A DNA stretch of 64,000 nt, from NCBI RefSeq assembly GCF_014197535.1, contig NZ_JACIFV010000008.1, positions 124,001-188,000 of the forward strand, written 5' to 3'. Positions 8,984 to 16,632 of this stretch are shown piece by piece. Source of the stretch: Rhizobium aethiopicum (GTDB lineage Bacteria > Pseudomonadota > Alphaproteobacteria > Rhizobiales > Rhizobiaceae). Made by a program: the position numbers and the translations under genes. The stretch's first letter is position 1, and each line of letters begins with the position of its first letter. Under the pieces are notes generated by a model. The model searched no databases. It was not told the origin of the DNA and saw only the letters and a list, made by a program, of their open reading frames with translations.

Positions 8984-9329
8984 CCGCGAACTCCTCTGTT
9001 CACACTGTCCGAGCGCAAAATCCGCCATAGCGGGCCGACCCGGCTCGGTTGACTCTCCCCACTTTCGTGATGCCTGTTCGGGTGCCGATTTCCCGTGTCG
9101 CAGGTTGTTCCCCCTATAAACATAAGCTCCCTAATGGTGGGAAGGACTTGCGACAGAATTTCTGCCTTGCTTTCCAAAGCCATGTTGGTTGCCGCTTGCG
9201 GGGTGCCTCGCGGTGGCGCGCGGGCGTTTCAGCACGACCGGACCGGGTGGGCGCCGGCTCTGGCAGAACGCTTTCGGTTTCACCATTCGTTCTCGAAGGG
9301 CGACCGATTCAATAGCATCTTGACACCCC
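8984..9329. other. 346-bp intergenic stretch, nothing recognised
   Basis: This interval lies between the start of the monooxygenase gene and the end of a small membrane protein gene. Short open frames exist on both strands but none has a ribosome binding site or family resemblance. It presumably contains the monooxygenase promoter. No repeat, RNA gene or strong terminator is visible. Confidence 0.4.
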
Positions 9330-9500
9330 TCACTGCGGAGCTGTCGCCTTTTGCGGAATAGCCTCAGCCGCCGATTGCTGAGAGGGATCGGCGGGACGGC
9401 CATAGAGCGTGTAGGCGGCGCCTGCCAGAATACCCAGGACGAGAAGAGCGAGGACGTACAACATCATTCCGCGGATAGCCGTTTTCGGTGTTCTGTCCAT
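9330..9500 (-). CDS. small single-span membrane protein
   Basis: This 56-residue protein starts with a short basic segment (MDRTPKTAIRG), continues with one hydrophobic helix (about residues 12-31, MLYVLALLVLGILAGAAYTL) and ends with a polar tail rich in Ala, Gln and Pro. The ATG at 9500 is chosen because GGAGG precedes it; the longer frame to 9614 lacks support. The layout suggests an inner-membrane protein with a periplasmic tail. Such small proteins are common in rhizobia and their function is unknown. Confidence 0.65.
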   Translation of the reverse strand: MDRTPKTAIRGMMLYVLALLVLGILAGAAYTLYGRPADPSQQSAAEAIPQKATAPQ

Positions 9501-9689
9501 CAGGGACCTCCAACATAACTCACGGGTCAAAGTCGATACGGGCGCTTTTGGTTCCGAGAATGAAGGTCTGGGGCCGCCGTCGGCATCTGCGCGGAAGGCG
9601 ACGCAGATCACCAATCTTGATTCTGATCAGCGCTTGGAAATCCTTCCAATCCGAGAGAAGATCATCCCGCTCTAACCTTGGGGGATCTC

Positions 9690-10163
9690 ATGGAAAATCA
9701 CGAGCCGTTTCTGCGCGAGGCGATTGCGCTCTCGAAATCCGCGGTGGCAAACGGTGACGAACCGTTTGGCTCGGTCCTGGTCAAGGACGGCGCAGTCCTC
9801 CTGCGCGCCGAAAACAGCGTCTTCACCGGCCACGATATGACAAACCACGCCGAGATGAACCTGGTCAAACTGGCGGCGCGGCACCACGACCCTGCTTTTC
9901 TCGCCGACTGCACGCTCTATACCAGCACTGAACCCTGCGCGATGTGCTCCGGGGCGATCTACTGGTCGGGGATCGGGCGAATGGTGTTTGCGTGCTCCGA
10001 AACGCGGCTTGGCGAGATTGCCGGGATCGGGTTGAACGTGCCCAGCCGGGCGGTGTTGCAGACCGGCGCGCGTGCCGTCACAGTTGTTGGCCCGACGAAC
10101 CTCGAAGAGGAAGCCGCCGAAGTGCACCAGGAATTCTGGCCGAAGCATCTGAGCAAGGTTTAG
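9690..10163 (+). CDS. nucleoside deaminase (cytidine/guanine deaminase superfamily)
   Basis: This 157-residue zinc deaminase has the full catalytic set: His-Ala-Glu (HAEMN, near residue 52) and Pro-Cys-Ala-Met-Cys (PCAMC, near residue 83). It should hydrolyse an amino group from a purine or pyrimidine base or nucleoside. The N-terminus ('FLREAIALSKSAVANGDEPFGSVLVKDG') resembles guanine deaminase and related nucleoside deaminases more than tRNA deaminase TadA. The ATG at 9690 has GGGGGA at good spacing; an in-frame TTG at 9678 is an alternative. It is a lone gene. A second, more divergent deaminase lies at 23035. Confidence 0.88.
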   Translation: MENHEPFLREAIALSKSAVANGDEPFGSVLVKDGAVLLRAENSVFTGHDMTNHAEMNLVKLAARHHDPAFLADCTLYTSTEPCAMCSGAIYWSGIGRMVFACSETRLGEIAGIGLNVPSRAVLQTGARAVTVVGPTNLEEEAAEVHQEFWPKHLSKV

Positions 10164-10481
10164 GCGCGGGGGCCTTTGATCAGAGCCATAGGATGACGGC
10201 GGCTGCGACGCAGATGGCCGAGAAGAAGACTGTGGGCGCGCCGTTCCTAGAGCGTGGCGATGCGCAGCCAGCCCTTGGGCTTTGCGAAGGCTCGCGCAGC
10301 AAAACAAACACTCGTCGCAGCTTCCTTTGGAAGCCCTCGCCTGGGGGTTCGTGGGCTCGATACGCGAACCCAGCGAAAAACGGGAGCGACGGAAGATCAC
10401 CGTCAAATCGAAATCCAGCCCGCCATAGTGCCGCCATAGAATTCGACCCAATCATGATTGTATAACAGGCGGATGCGACGA
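10164..10481. other. 318-bp intergenic stretch with an imperfect inverted repeat
   Basis: No gene is supported here. An imperfect inverted repeat (CTGGGGGTTCG pairing with CGAACCCAG, 10341-10373) is the only structure seen. It is not followed by a T tract, so it does not look like a terminator. The right part presumably carries the promoter of the L,D-transpeptidase. Confidence 0.35.
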
Positions 10482-11093
10482 ATGAGATTGCTGGTTCTCC
10501 TTGCTGCGGCCCTATTTCTGATAGCGGCACATGCCCAAGCCCAAGTTTACGCGCCGTATGACGGATATGGTGAATACGACGGCTATGGCTATGATGACCC
10601 TTACAGCCCCTATCCCCCTCCTCCCGACTACGAGCTAGAACCTGACTATGGGGAACCCCTTCAAGAACCTCGGGAGCCATCGACGCGAATTGGAAGAGGA
10701 ACCATCGTCATCGCCACGCGTGAGCACACCCTTATCTACACGACGTCAGCGGGTGAGCAGTTTGCCTACCCCATCGCCGTCGGCCGCGAAGGCAAACAAT
10801 GGTACGGGACAACGCGGGTCGTGTCGAAACGACTGCATCCCGAATGGCGGCCAACAGCCAGCATGCGCCAGAAGAACCCAAGGCTCCCGGAAGTAGTGAA
10901 GCCCGGGCCCGCAAATCCGCTTGGCACCCGGGCGATCTACCTTGCCGACGGACTTCTCCGCATCCACGGCACCAACGACCCCTCCTCCATCGGCACCAAC
11001 GCATCAAGCGGATGCTTCCGGATGTACCGCGAGGACGTCGAGGAGCTTTACGATATGGTCCAGCCGGGAACCCGCGTGATCGTCCAGCGGTGA
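10482..11093 (+). CDS. L,D-transpeptidase (YkuD domain), secreted
   Basis: This 203-residue periplasmic enzyme belongs to the family that forms 3-3 cross-links in peptidoglycan or attaches proteins to it. A signal peptide ends at about AHAQAQ (residue 21). It is followed by a Tyr/Pro/Asp-rich linker (about 22-65) and the YkuD domain (about 70-203) with the catalytic signature His162-Gly-Thr-Asn ... Ser-Ser-Gly-Cys178-Phe-Arg. All key residues are present. The ATG at 10482 is preferred to in-frame starts at 10458 and 10473 because AGGCGG is then 9 bases away. Rhizobia have many such paralogues, and no neighbour hints at a special role. Confidence 0.92.
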   Translation: MRLLVLLAAALFLIAAHAQAQVYAPYDGYGEYDGYGYDDPYSPYPPPPDYELEPDYGEPLQEPREPSTRIGRGTIVIATREHTLIYTTSAGEQFAYPIAVGREGKQWYGTTRVVSKRLHPEWRPTASMRQKNPRLPEVVKPGPANPLGTRAIYLADGLLRIHGTNDPSSIGTNASSGCFRMYREDVEELYDMVQPGTRVIVQR

Positions 11094-11296
11094 TTGGGTC
11101 GGGTGCGTCGCAGCCCTAGAGGTTTCTCGCCAGCCGAGGGCGAACATTTCAGAACGAGCCGTTCGGACCATGGCGGCCGCCAAAGATTGATCAAAGCTAT
11201 CAGCGGAGATGAGCTAGATGGGAAATGCGTCCAACTCGGTCACCAGGACCGATGACTTGCGCCATCGCTTCGCAGCACGTCAGGGACCGACCGATT

Positions 11297-11695
11297 TTAT
11301 TCATAGTCGTATTCCGTCTTTTTGACGCGTATCCATAAAGAGTCTTGAGGTATTTCCTTCGTATTCAAATCAATCCAAAAATCAGAAACCAATTCTTCAT
11401 TCGAGAACCTGAACATGTCAGACATTTTACCAATCTTGTGCCATCGGAAATGAGGAGAACTCCTCGCTACGGCGCGAATTGCCTCAATATCGCAGGGGCC
11501 CTTGGGTAATCTTTGCTGCAAGCGCTTGCTGTAGCCGGAAATATCTGCCTTCTCGCGTGACATCACTGCATCTATCGTTGCGATGACGTCTGCCATTTCG
11601 TTGTAGCACCTGCCGGGCTCAACTGTTTGGGCCGAGGCGGTCTGCATCGCCAAGCTCATGTAAAATGCGATCAGGTATTTCGGAACATTGAACAT
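11297..11695 (-). CDS. hypothetical secreted protein
   Basis: This 132-residue protein is not recognised. It has a clear signal peptide (MFNVPKYLIAFYMSLAMQTASA, cleavage likely after residue 22) and a mature part with two cysteines (CYNEM near 30 and PCDIE near 68) that could pair. Base composition across 11.28-11.72 kb is visibly more AT-rich than in the housekeeping part of the window, which suggests acquired DNA. It is isolated, with about 200 bases empty on each side. Confidence 0.6.
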   Translation of the reverse strand: MFNVPKYLIAFYMSLAMQTASAQTVEPGRCYNEMADVIATIDAVMSREKADISGYSKRLQQRLPKGPCDIEAIRAVARSSPHFRWHKIGKMSDMFRFSNEELVSDFWIDLNTKEIPQDSLWIRVKKTEYDYE

Positions 11696-11919
11696 GCATG
11701 ATCCCCCAACGCTGGCGAACTATGAGCAATTGACCTGCGGTCCGCAACGGCTCGAAAGCTGAGCAATTTGATGGAAAGGCACCTTCTTTTGGAGAGGGCG
11801 ATTGAACCCGCCAAAGGCGGGCAGACTAAAGACCCGCGCACTATCTCACCCGGAGAATTTTTTGACGCTGACGAAACATCAGGTGGGCTGTATTTCGCCG
11901 GAATAGCGATTGCCCGAAG

Positions 11920-12309
11920 TCAGTCAGCATCGTGCTGCAGCGGTGATGTAACTGGGATTTGGGATGCCCGTTGCATTTTGACCTCGTAGCGATTCCAGAG
12001 CGCCAGAAACAGGGTCGTCGCTATGAAGAAGGCCAGCGCTGCCAGATGGATCTTACCGATGCGGCGCGCGAAATAGGACTTGGCCTTGGCCTCGACAGCC
12101 TGGGCCATGGCTCTGTTCCGCCTGTCGCCTTCGAGGAGATGCCGGACTATGCGTCCATGTGACCGATCCTGCGCGCGGGACCGGTCATCGTCCTTCGGCT
12201 CTGCATTCAACCCATGACGCAGGGCGCTAAAGATCAGGATTGCCAGCAACACCCAGAGCATCAGGAAGGACAGGCCAAAAAAGCGTTCGCTGAGGGTGGT
12301 CATATCCAT
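11920..12309 (-). CDS. hypothetical membrane protein, two spans
   Basis: This 129-residue protein is not recognised. It has two hydrophobic helices, one near the N-terminus ('FFGLSFLMLWVLLAILIFSAL', about 10-30) and one near residue 90-108 ('LAALAFFIATTLFLALW'). Between them is a charged cytoplasmic-type segment rich in Arg, Asp and Lys. The ATG at 12309 is used because GGAGA precedes it at 5 bases; the frame opens at 12333. It runs in the same direction as the next membrane protein gene, but 125 bases separate them. Confidence 0.55.
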   Translation of the reverse strand: MDMTTLSERFFGLSFLMLWVLLAILIFSALRHGLNAEPKDDDRSRAQDRSHGRIVRHLLEGDRRNRAMAQAVEAKAKSYFARRIGKIHLAALAFFIATTLFLALWNRYEVKMQRASQIPVTSPLQHDAD

Positions 12310-12434
12310 CGCAGTCTCCGGGCTACAGAGCAATGATCGCCCCTGCCATCAAAGAGGAACCGACACATGATTTCAACCTCAGGGCGCAACTTTCGCTTCG
12401 GGCAAGATGATTCGGTGGGAAGATCCGTGAGGCT

Positions 12435-12758
12435 CTATTCTGCGTACCGACGAAGGGCCATGCCTACAAACAGCATAGCCATGAATATGAGAAACATGGT
12501 GCCAAAGAAGACGCGAAAGAAGTTGGCGAGGGGTGAAAATTTGACCCTGGAAAGCTGCTTAACAGGCACTCCGCGTGGTTTCGTCACTACCAATCCCAGA
12601 TAACCAAATAATGAGAAAACCAAAAACATGGCCATATACGGATCCATCCAGTCGGGGACCCTGATGCGGGTAAGAGTGAACGCGAATGCTTGATTAGCCG
12701 AAAGCAACGTCAAAGAGGCAAATAAGCAAGCTGATTTTACGTGATTACAAACACTCAT
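12435..12758 (-). CDS. hypothetical membrane protein with signal-like N-terminus
   Basis: This 107-residue protein is not recognised. The start at 12758 follows GGGGGA. The first 26 residues look like a signal peptide (ending ANQAFA), followed by two hydrophobic helices (about 40-57, 'MAMFLVFSLFGYLGLVV', and 80-97, 'FFGTMFLIFMAMLFVGMAL'). It lies in the loosely packed low-GC part of the accessory region. Its role is unknown. Confidence 0.55.
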   Translation of the reverse strand: MSVCNHVKSACLFASLTLLSANQAFAFTLTRIRVPDWMDPYMAMFLVFSLFGYLGLVVTKPRGVPVKQLSRVKFSPLANFFRVFFGTMFLIFMAMLFVGMALRRYAE

Positions 12759-13348
12759 GAATCCCCCATAATCACGACCACTCCCCATAGCTGCAGGTTG
12801 TGGGAATGCACGCAGATGTCAAGATCGCCCAATAGGCGCACCGCCAAGGCGGAATTTACTTCTTTTGGTGTATGGGTACGGCTCCGTGCTCGCCTGCCGG
12901 AAAACTCTTGCGCGGCTGGGCCAGAGACGGACCCACACGCGTGGTGTTCGGGACCGAGCATAAACACGGCCTTGTCGGCAGGCGACAGTAGTGCCGAGAA
13001 TAGCGTTTGGTTCCAAGCGGCAGGTGAACCATCATAAACGGTGATCGCCCGCGTGGGCTCACCGTCGCCCGATGGAGACTGCCGGACTTTGCGCGGGCTG
13101 TGAGCTGAACGTCGGCACCGCGAAACTTTGAAGCCGCTCTTGTCGGCCATCTGCTCCGCATCGCCGGGGGTAAACCGGGCCTCATGAACATCCTTGCCGG
13201 AAAACCCGATATCGGCGGCGGTGGGTTCAAGGGGTCTGCACGGCAGGGGCGCTGTGAGAAAACCGGGGCAGTCACCGATTCACCAGTCGTCGCCGGGGCA
13301 AGCATAATTGCCGCCTCTGAGAGATTTGGTGGGATACACGTCTGTGTG
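12759..13348 (-). pseudogene. 590-bp stretch with apparent decayed coding sequence
   Basis: No intact gene is convincing here. On the minus strand the frame running through about 13275 to 13030 reads like protein ('PTAADIGFSGKDVHEARF', then 'GDAEQMADKSGFKVSR'). The 'G..K..HEAR' part resembles a conserved protein of rhizobial phages and plasmids that usually continues 'RDAE'. The frame has a TGA just upstream (about 13278) and then runs into sequence that no longer looks coding, although it stays open to 12755. I read this as the remains of a mobile-element gene. A short intact gene at 12755-13150 is possible but lacks a ribosome binding site. Confidence 0.3.
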
Positions 13349-14356
13349 TCACAATGGCTGGTACGCGACCTCGATAACCCATTGTGCTTGCTCAACCAAC
13401 GAGTCAACCAGACTTTCGCCATCGGCATTGAGCGGAATATCGAGATGTATCCAGATGTGGCCGCCGCACTCAGTTAATTGCTGCGACAAGCCAGACGCGA
13501 CAAGACGTTCGCGGATAACCGAGAACTTGGGCGTAAGACGGTGGAACCGCAGCCAAATAGGCGTCGTGTACCCCGCAAAAGGATCGCGGACCCCCACGCT
13601 GAAGCAGGGCTGCTCGGCGCCAAGCGGTAGGCAGACATATCGACGCTGGTAGTCGTCGCGATCCTTGCCCATCGGGAGGACTCGGCTCTGCTGCGCCAAG
13701 CGGCGGGTAACCCGATCCACGAGATTGACGAATACCTCTTTCCGCTCGCGCCAAGCGAGCAGTTCAGAGACACTCCTCAGTGGCTCTATGTCGTGGCCCG
13801 CAAGGACCCTGTACATGGCCTCAAATTGGGCGAGGTCACCACGGAACGGGTCCGAGCGAACGTCTCTCAGAGTAACCAAAACCCCCTCCCAATCGATCAC
13901 CGCAACGGTCAAGTCGGACGTTGCATTGTGCTGCCAAGGACCATCCCCGGTAAGAGGGGACGCATTCGGCACCGACGCTTTCATCGCAGCAACGCGGTAT
14001 TGAGGGACCAGCACCAGCAACATTCCACTATGAGGGCTTTCTTGAAGGTCGCCAAGGTACGAACTGAGTTGGCCCTCGCCAAACGCCGCGCCCAATTTCG
14101 CCTCTATCTTGACCACGAGCTTTCCGTCAGCCGTGCAGCCCTCCAAGTCGGGGCGGGCACCGTCTTTCTGTCGAGCCTCAGCTCGCCAAGTCAAGTCGGA
14201 GTTGATAGTTCGGCCCACCGTCTTGGAGATATGGTCCCCAAAGCTCTTGCGCGCATCCGGATTTTGAAGAAGGTAGGCGAGCCCCTGCGTGCACAGCAAC
14301 TCTCCCTGTTTGGAGAGCGAGCTGAATTGGGCGAGGTGGGTCATGAGCAGTCGCAT
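13349..14356 (-). CDS. PD-(D/E)XK nuclease-like protein
   Basis: This 335-residue protein has the core pattern of the PD-(D/E)XK nuclease fold in its N-terminal third: Glu19 in an early helix, Pro69-Asp70 ('RPDLEG'), Glu85-Ala-Lys87 ('VKIEAKLG') and a following helix with Gln96 ('EGQLSSYL'). This arrangement binds Mg2+ and cuts DNA in restriction and repair enzymes. The rest (about 130-335) matches no family I know; it may recognise DNA or be a separate sensor. The ATG at 14356 has AAGAGG 6 bases upstream; ATG 14344 is an alternative. It is divergent from the small gene at 14396 and sits in an island-like region, so a defence role is possible but unproven. Confidence 0.6.
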   Translation of the reverse strand: MRLLMTHLAQFSSLSKQGELLCTQGLAYLLQNPDARKSFGDHISKTVGRTINSDLTWRAEARQKDGARPDLEGCTADGKLVVKIEAKLGAAFGEGQLSSYLGDLQESPHSGMLLVLVPQYRVAAMKASVPNASPLTGDGPWQHNATSDLTVAVIDWEGVLVTLRDVRSDPFRGDLAQFEAMYRVLAGHDIEPLRSVSELLAWRERKEVFVNLVDRVTRRLAQQSRVLPMGKDRDDYQRRYVCLPLGAEQPCFSVGVRDPFAGYTTPIWLRFHRLTPKFSVIRERLVASGLSQQLTECGGHIWIHLDIPLNADGESLVDSLVEQAQWVIEVAYQPL

Positions 14357-14395
14357 GATTAGCCTCTTGAACTTCGGGACCAAAGACGAGACCCA

Positions 14396-14722
14396 ATGGA
14401 TAGCATTGATGACTTCAAGAAATTCATCGGCACGCGCCACTGGCGTTACGCGAAAACCATGCCGCAGTGGCCGCACGAATACTCGGTACGACAATTCGAT
14501 GATCCGCCGGAGGACCAGGCCCTGTTTGAGGAAGCCGTCTCATTCATCCGCACGCAGGGCGAACGAAGGTGGTTTGAGCCAACTAGTAGAAGCTCTGTCT
14601 ACCTTGACATCGACGGCCGACAGTATTGGACCATGGGCGCTCCGGTTAAGGAAACAACTATCATAAACCGAGCGTGGCTGGATTGGACAAAGCGCCCTGT
14701 TCGGCGCGAGTCAGGTTTGTGA
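14396..14722 (+). CDS. conserved small protein with YWTMG...INRA motif
   Basis: This 108-residue protein has no assigned function. The C-terminal 'YLDIDGRQYWTMGAPVKETTIINRA' region (about residues 69-93) is a motif I recall from small proteins scattered across bacteria, often on mobile elements. The N-terminal half contains 'HWRYAKTMPQWPHEYSVRQF' and 'FEEAVSFIRTQGE', the sort of segments that pair with it. There are no membrane segments or signal peptide. The start at 14396 lacks a strong ribosome binding site. It lies divergent from the nuclease-like gene with 39 bases between starts, and 94 bases before the next small gene. Confidence 0.65.
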   Translation: MDSIDDFKKFIGTRHWRYAKTMPQWPHEYSVRQFDDPPEDQALFEEAVSFIRTQGERRWFEPTSRSSVYLDIDGRQYWTMGAPVKETTIINRAWLDWTKRPVRRESGL

Positions 14723-14816
14723 TCCTCCCGATTCGACTTTTACAAGATAGCAGCAGCCTCGAGACCCGACACTCGGCTATTTGCAATCATCACATACGAA
14801 ATCAGGGAGGTCATAC

Positions 14817-15092
14817 ATGGAACACTCGGAGTTTCAGATCGGTCTGGAGTTCTGGTGCGGGAAAAGTCGGTGGAGGTGTACCGACGTCGGCACGCGCACA
14901 GTTGTCGCGATTGGCATCCACCCGGTTGAAATGACGACCGTCCAGGCTGATGGCAGGAAGGAGCACGAATCGCTTACTTATGAGCAGGCAGATGCGATGG
15001 GCTGGTTTGATGGCCCCCCGTATCGGTTGGCCGAGATAGTTTTCGACGAAGACGATCTCGAAGTCTGCTCGCTTGAGGGGGAGGACCTATGA
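14817..15092 (+). CDS. conserved small protein with WRCTDVGTR motif
   Basis: This 91-residue protein starts at an ATG behind GGGAGG. The segment 'FQIGLEFWCGKSRWRCTDVGTRTVVAI' (residues 5-31) forms a recognisable conserved core of a widespread small-protein family with no known function. It is followed by an acidic C-terminal half ('AEIVFDEDDLEVC'). It is probably cytoplasmic. Together with the gene at 14396 it may form a cassette. A 19-codon frame overlaps its stop (ATGA at 15089) and ends at 15148, but this is too short to call. Confidence 0.65.
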   Translation: MEHSEFQIGLEFWCGKSRWRCTDVGTRTVVAIGIHPVEMTTVQADGRKEHESLTYEQADAMGWFDGPPYRLAEIVFDEDDLEVCSLEGEDL

Positions 15093-15148
15093 ATCAGGCG
15101 CTTAAAGCCGGATTGATAGATTGCTGCCGTGGAATCAAGGCCGAGTAA

Positions 15149-15549
15149 ATCTGCGCAGAGTTGCAGTTGGCCCAAGGTGACTTCTTCCGTTGCCTCCGAC
15201 TAATCGACATCGTCGCCTCATATACGCGGATGATAAATGCCATGAAACTCGCTCTTATAAACGTGGTAGCTCGCGACGCCGCCTTTGAAGATTTCAATCG
15301 CTTGATAAGCGGAGCTTTGCGGGAGACGCGGAAGGCGAGTCGCGAGCCAGCCGGTAAATCCGCCTTCGTCGTGCCGATGCTTGAAAAGCTCCTGGGCTGC
15401 GGCAAAAAGGCGTTCCAAGCGCAACGAGCGATGCAGATCGGAAGATGGCGTTCTTTTCGAGTGCGCGGGCCACAACTCCGGCGAAACCGGGATCCACGGG
15501 AGCGCTCGCTCCGCATTCGAAACACTATATGCGGTTGTTTTTTTGTTTT
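15149..15549 (-). pseudogene. degraded gene remnant next to tRNA-Lys
   Basis: On the minus strand, 15475-15218 encodes 'LFAAAQELFKHRHDEGGFTGWLATRLPRLPQSSAYQAIEIF', which looks like the 'G.F..WL...L..S..TA.R' core of DUF3102-type proteins found on phages and plasmids. The frame then ends. Coding-like sequence resumes in another frame after a stop ('SEATEEVTLGQLQLCADLLGLDSTAAI', about 15196-15116). The gene therefore seems broken by at least one frameshift and one stop, and it lacks a proper start. It lies directly beside the 3' end of the tRNA gene, as expected for leftovers of an integrated element. Nothing else is visible in these 400 bases. Confidence 0.4.
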
Positions 15550-15625
15550 TGGTGAGAGCGTCGGGGTTCGAACCCGAGACCTACTGATTAAAAGTCAGTT
15601 GCTCTACCGGCTGAGCTACGCTCTC
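15550..15625 (-). tRNA. tRNA-Lys (UUU anticodon)
   Basis: The minus strand folds into a complete tRNA. The acceptor stem is GAGAGCG paired with CGCTCTC, the D arm AGCTCAGCCGGTAGAGC is present, the anticodon stem CTGAC/GTCAG carries the loop TTTTAAT with anticodon TTT, and the T arm contains GGGTTCGAACCC. The discriminator base is A and the CCA end is encoded (TGG at 15550-15552 on the plus strand). The 3' end faces the accessory region, so this gene may be the attachment site of the element whose remnants lie to its left. I found no second copy of the 3' end in the window. Confidence 0.96.
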
Positions 15626-15836
15626 CCTCTCCGCGGGTGTGAGGCACCCCGGCTGGAAGTGGGCGGAACATAGGCAGGTGACCCATTGCGGTCAACCGAA
15701 AAATTCGGCTTTTGCGAAGGTAGGACACATTTCTCTGGCGCACAAAGCCAGATTTGTCGCCCACGCAAAAAGGTGATTGGCAATCCCGGGCCTGCGAGGC
15801 TAGGAACAGGGCGCAGATTGCAGCCGGAGAGAATGC

Positions 15837-16586
15837 GTGTCGATTGCCGATATTTCCCTGTGGAGCGCGTTGTTGGCAGGGGCGCTTTCCTTTCTTTCGC
15901 CCTGCGTGCTCCCCCTCGTCCCGCCCTATCTCTGCTATATGGCCGGCATATCGGTCGAGCAGTTCCGCGGCGGCGGCGCGGTGGCGGTCGCCCCCGATAT
16001 CAGGCGCGGCGTGCTGTTTTCGGCGCTGCTCTTCACGCTCGGCTTTGCCACCGTCTTCGTGGCGCTCGGCGCCGGTGCGTCGAGCATCGGCATGGCGCTT
16101 CGCCAGCATCTCGATCTGCTCTCCAAGATCGGCGGGCTTGTTATCATCGTCATGGGGCTGAATTTCCTCGGCCTGTTCCGAATCGGTCTGCTCGCCCGCG
16201 AGGCGCGCTTCCAGGGCGGCGGCAAGCCGGCGACGCTGACCGGCGCCTATGTCATGGGCCTTGCCTTCGCCTTCGGCTGGACGCCCTGCATCGGGCCGGT
16301 GCTCGGCGCCATCCTCGGCGTCGCCGCCGCGCGCGAGACGGTCGGATCCGGCGCCGGGCTGCTCGCCATCTATTCGCTCGGCCTTGCCATCCCTTTCTGG
16401 ATCGCCGCCGGCTTTTCCGGCGCCTTCATGCGCTTCCTGTCGCGCTTCCGCCGCCATCTCGGCACGGTGGAAAAGGTGATGGGCGTCTTCCTCATCCTGA
16501 CCGGCCTCGCCTTCCTGTTCGGCTGGGTCAGCGATGTGGCGATCTGGTTCCAGCAGACCTTTCCGATCCTGATGCAAATCGGCTAG
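15837..16586 (+). CDS. ccdA: cytochrome c biogenesis protein CcdA
   Basis: This 249-residue inner-membrane protein carries electrons from cytoplasmic thioredoxin to periplasmic thiols, as needed for haem attachment to c-type cytochromes and for other reduction of periplasmic proteins. Six hydrophobic helices are visible. The two redox cysteines lie in the expected places: Cys23 in 'LSPCVLPLVPPYL' and Cys151 in 'GWTPCIGPVLGAILG'. The start is GTG at 15837 with GGAGA upstream. It is the first gene to the right of tRNA-Lys and is followed after 46 bases by an AEC transporter gene on the same strand. Confidence 0.95.
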   Translation: MSIADISLWSALLAGALSFLSPCVLPLVPPYLCYMAGISVEQFRGGGAVAVAPDIRRGVLFSALLFTLGFATVFVALGAGASSIGMALRQHLDLLSKIGGLVIIVMGLNFLGLFRIGLLAREARFQGGGKPATLTGAYVMGLAFAFGWTPCIGPVLGAILGVAAARETVGSGAGLLAIYSLGLAIPFWIAAGFSGAFMRFLSRFRRHLGTVEKVMGVFLILTGLAFLFGWVSDVAIWFQQTFPILMQIG

Positions 16587-16632
16587 AAGAGATTCTTCCC
16601 CGCCGACCATCCCGCGAAAACCGGACTTTCCC

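Noticed and set aside
10341..10373. Inverted repeat with GGTTCG...CGAACC resembling a tRNA T arm or attachment site
   Set aside because: Only the short core matches; there is no acceptor or anticodon arm and no match to the tRNA-Lys 3' end.
12755..13150. 131-codon minus-strand frame
   Set aside because: It reads partly like protein, but it continues out of a longer frame that has a stop upstream and has no ribosome binding site. It is treated as part of a decayed gene.
15089..15148. 19-codon frame overlapping the end of the WRCTDVGTR gene (ATGA)
   Set aside because: It is too short to support from one sequence, and the overlap may be chance.
11280..15549. Second copy of the tRNA-Lys 3' end that would mark the far end of an integrated element
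   Set aside because: No stretch longer than a few bases matching GAGAGCGTCGGGGTTCG was found by eye, so no attachment site pair is claimed.
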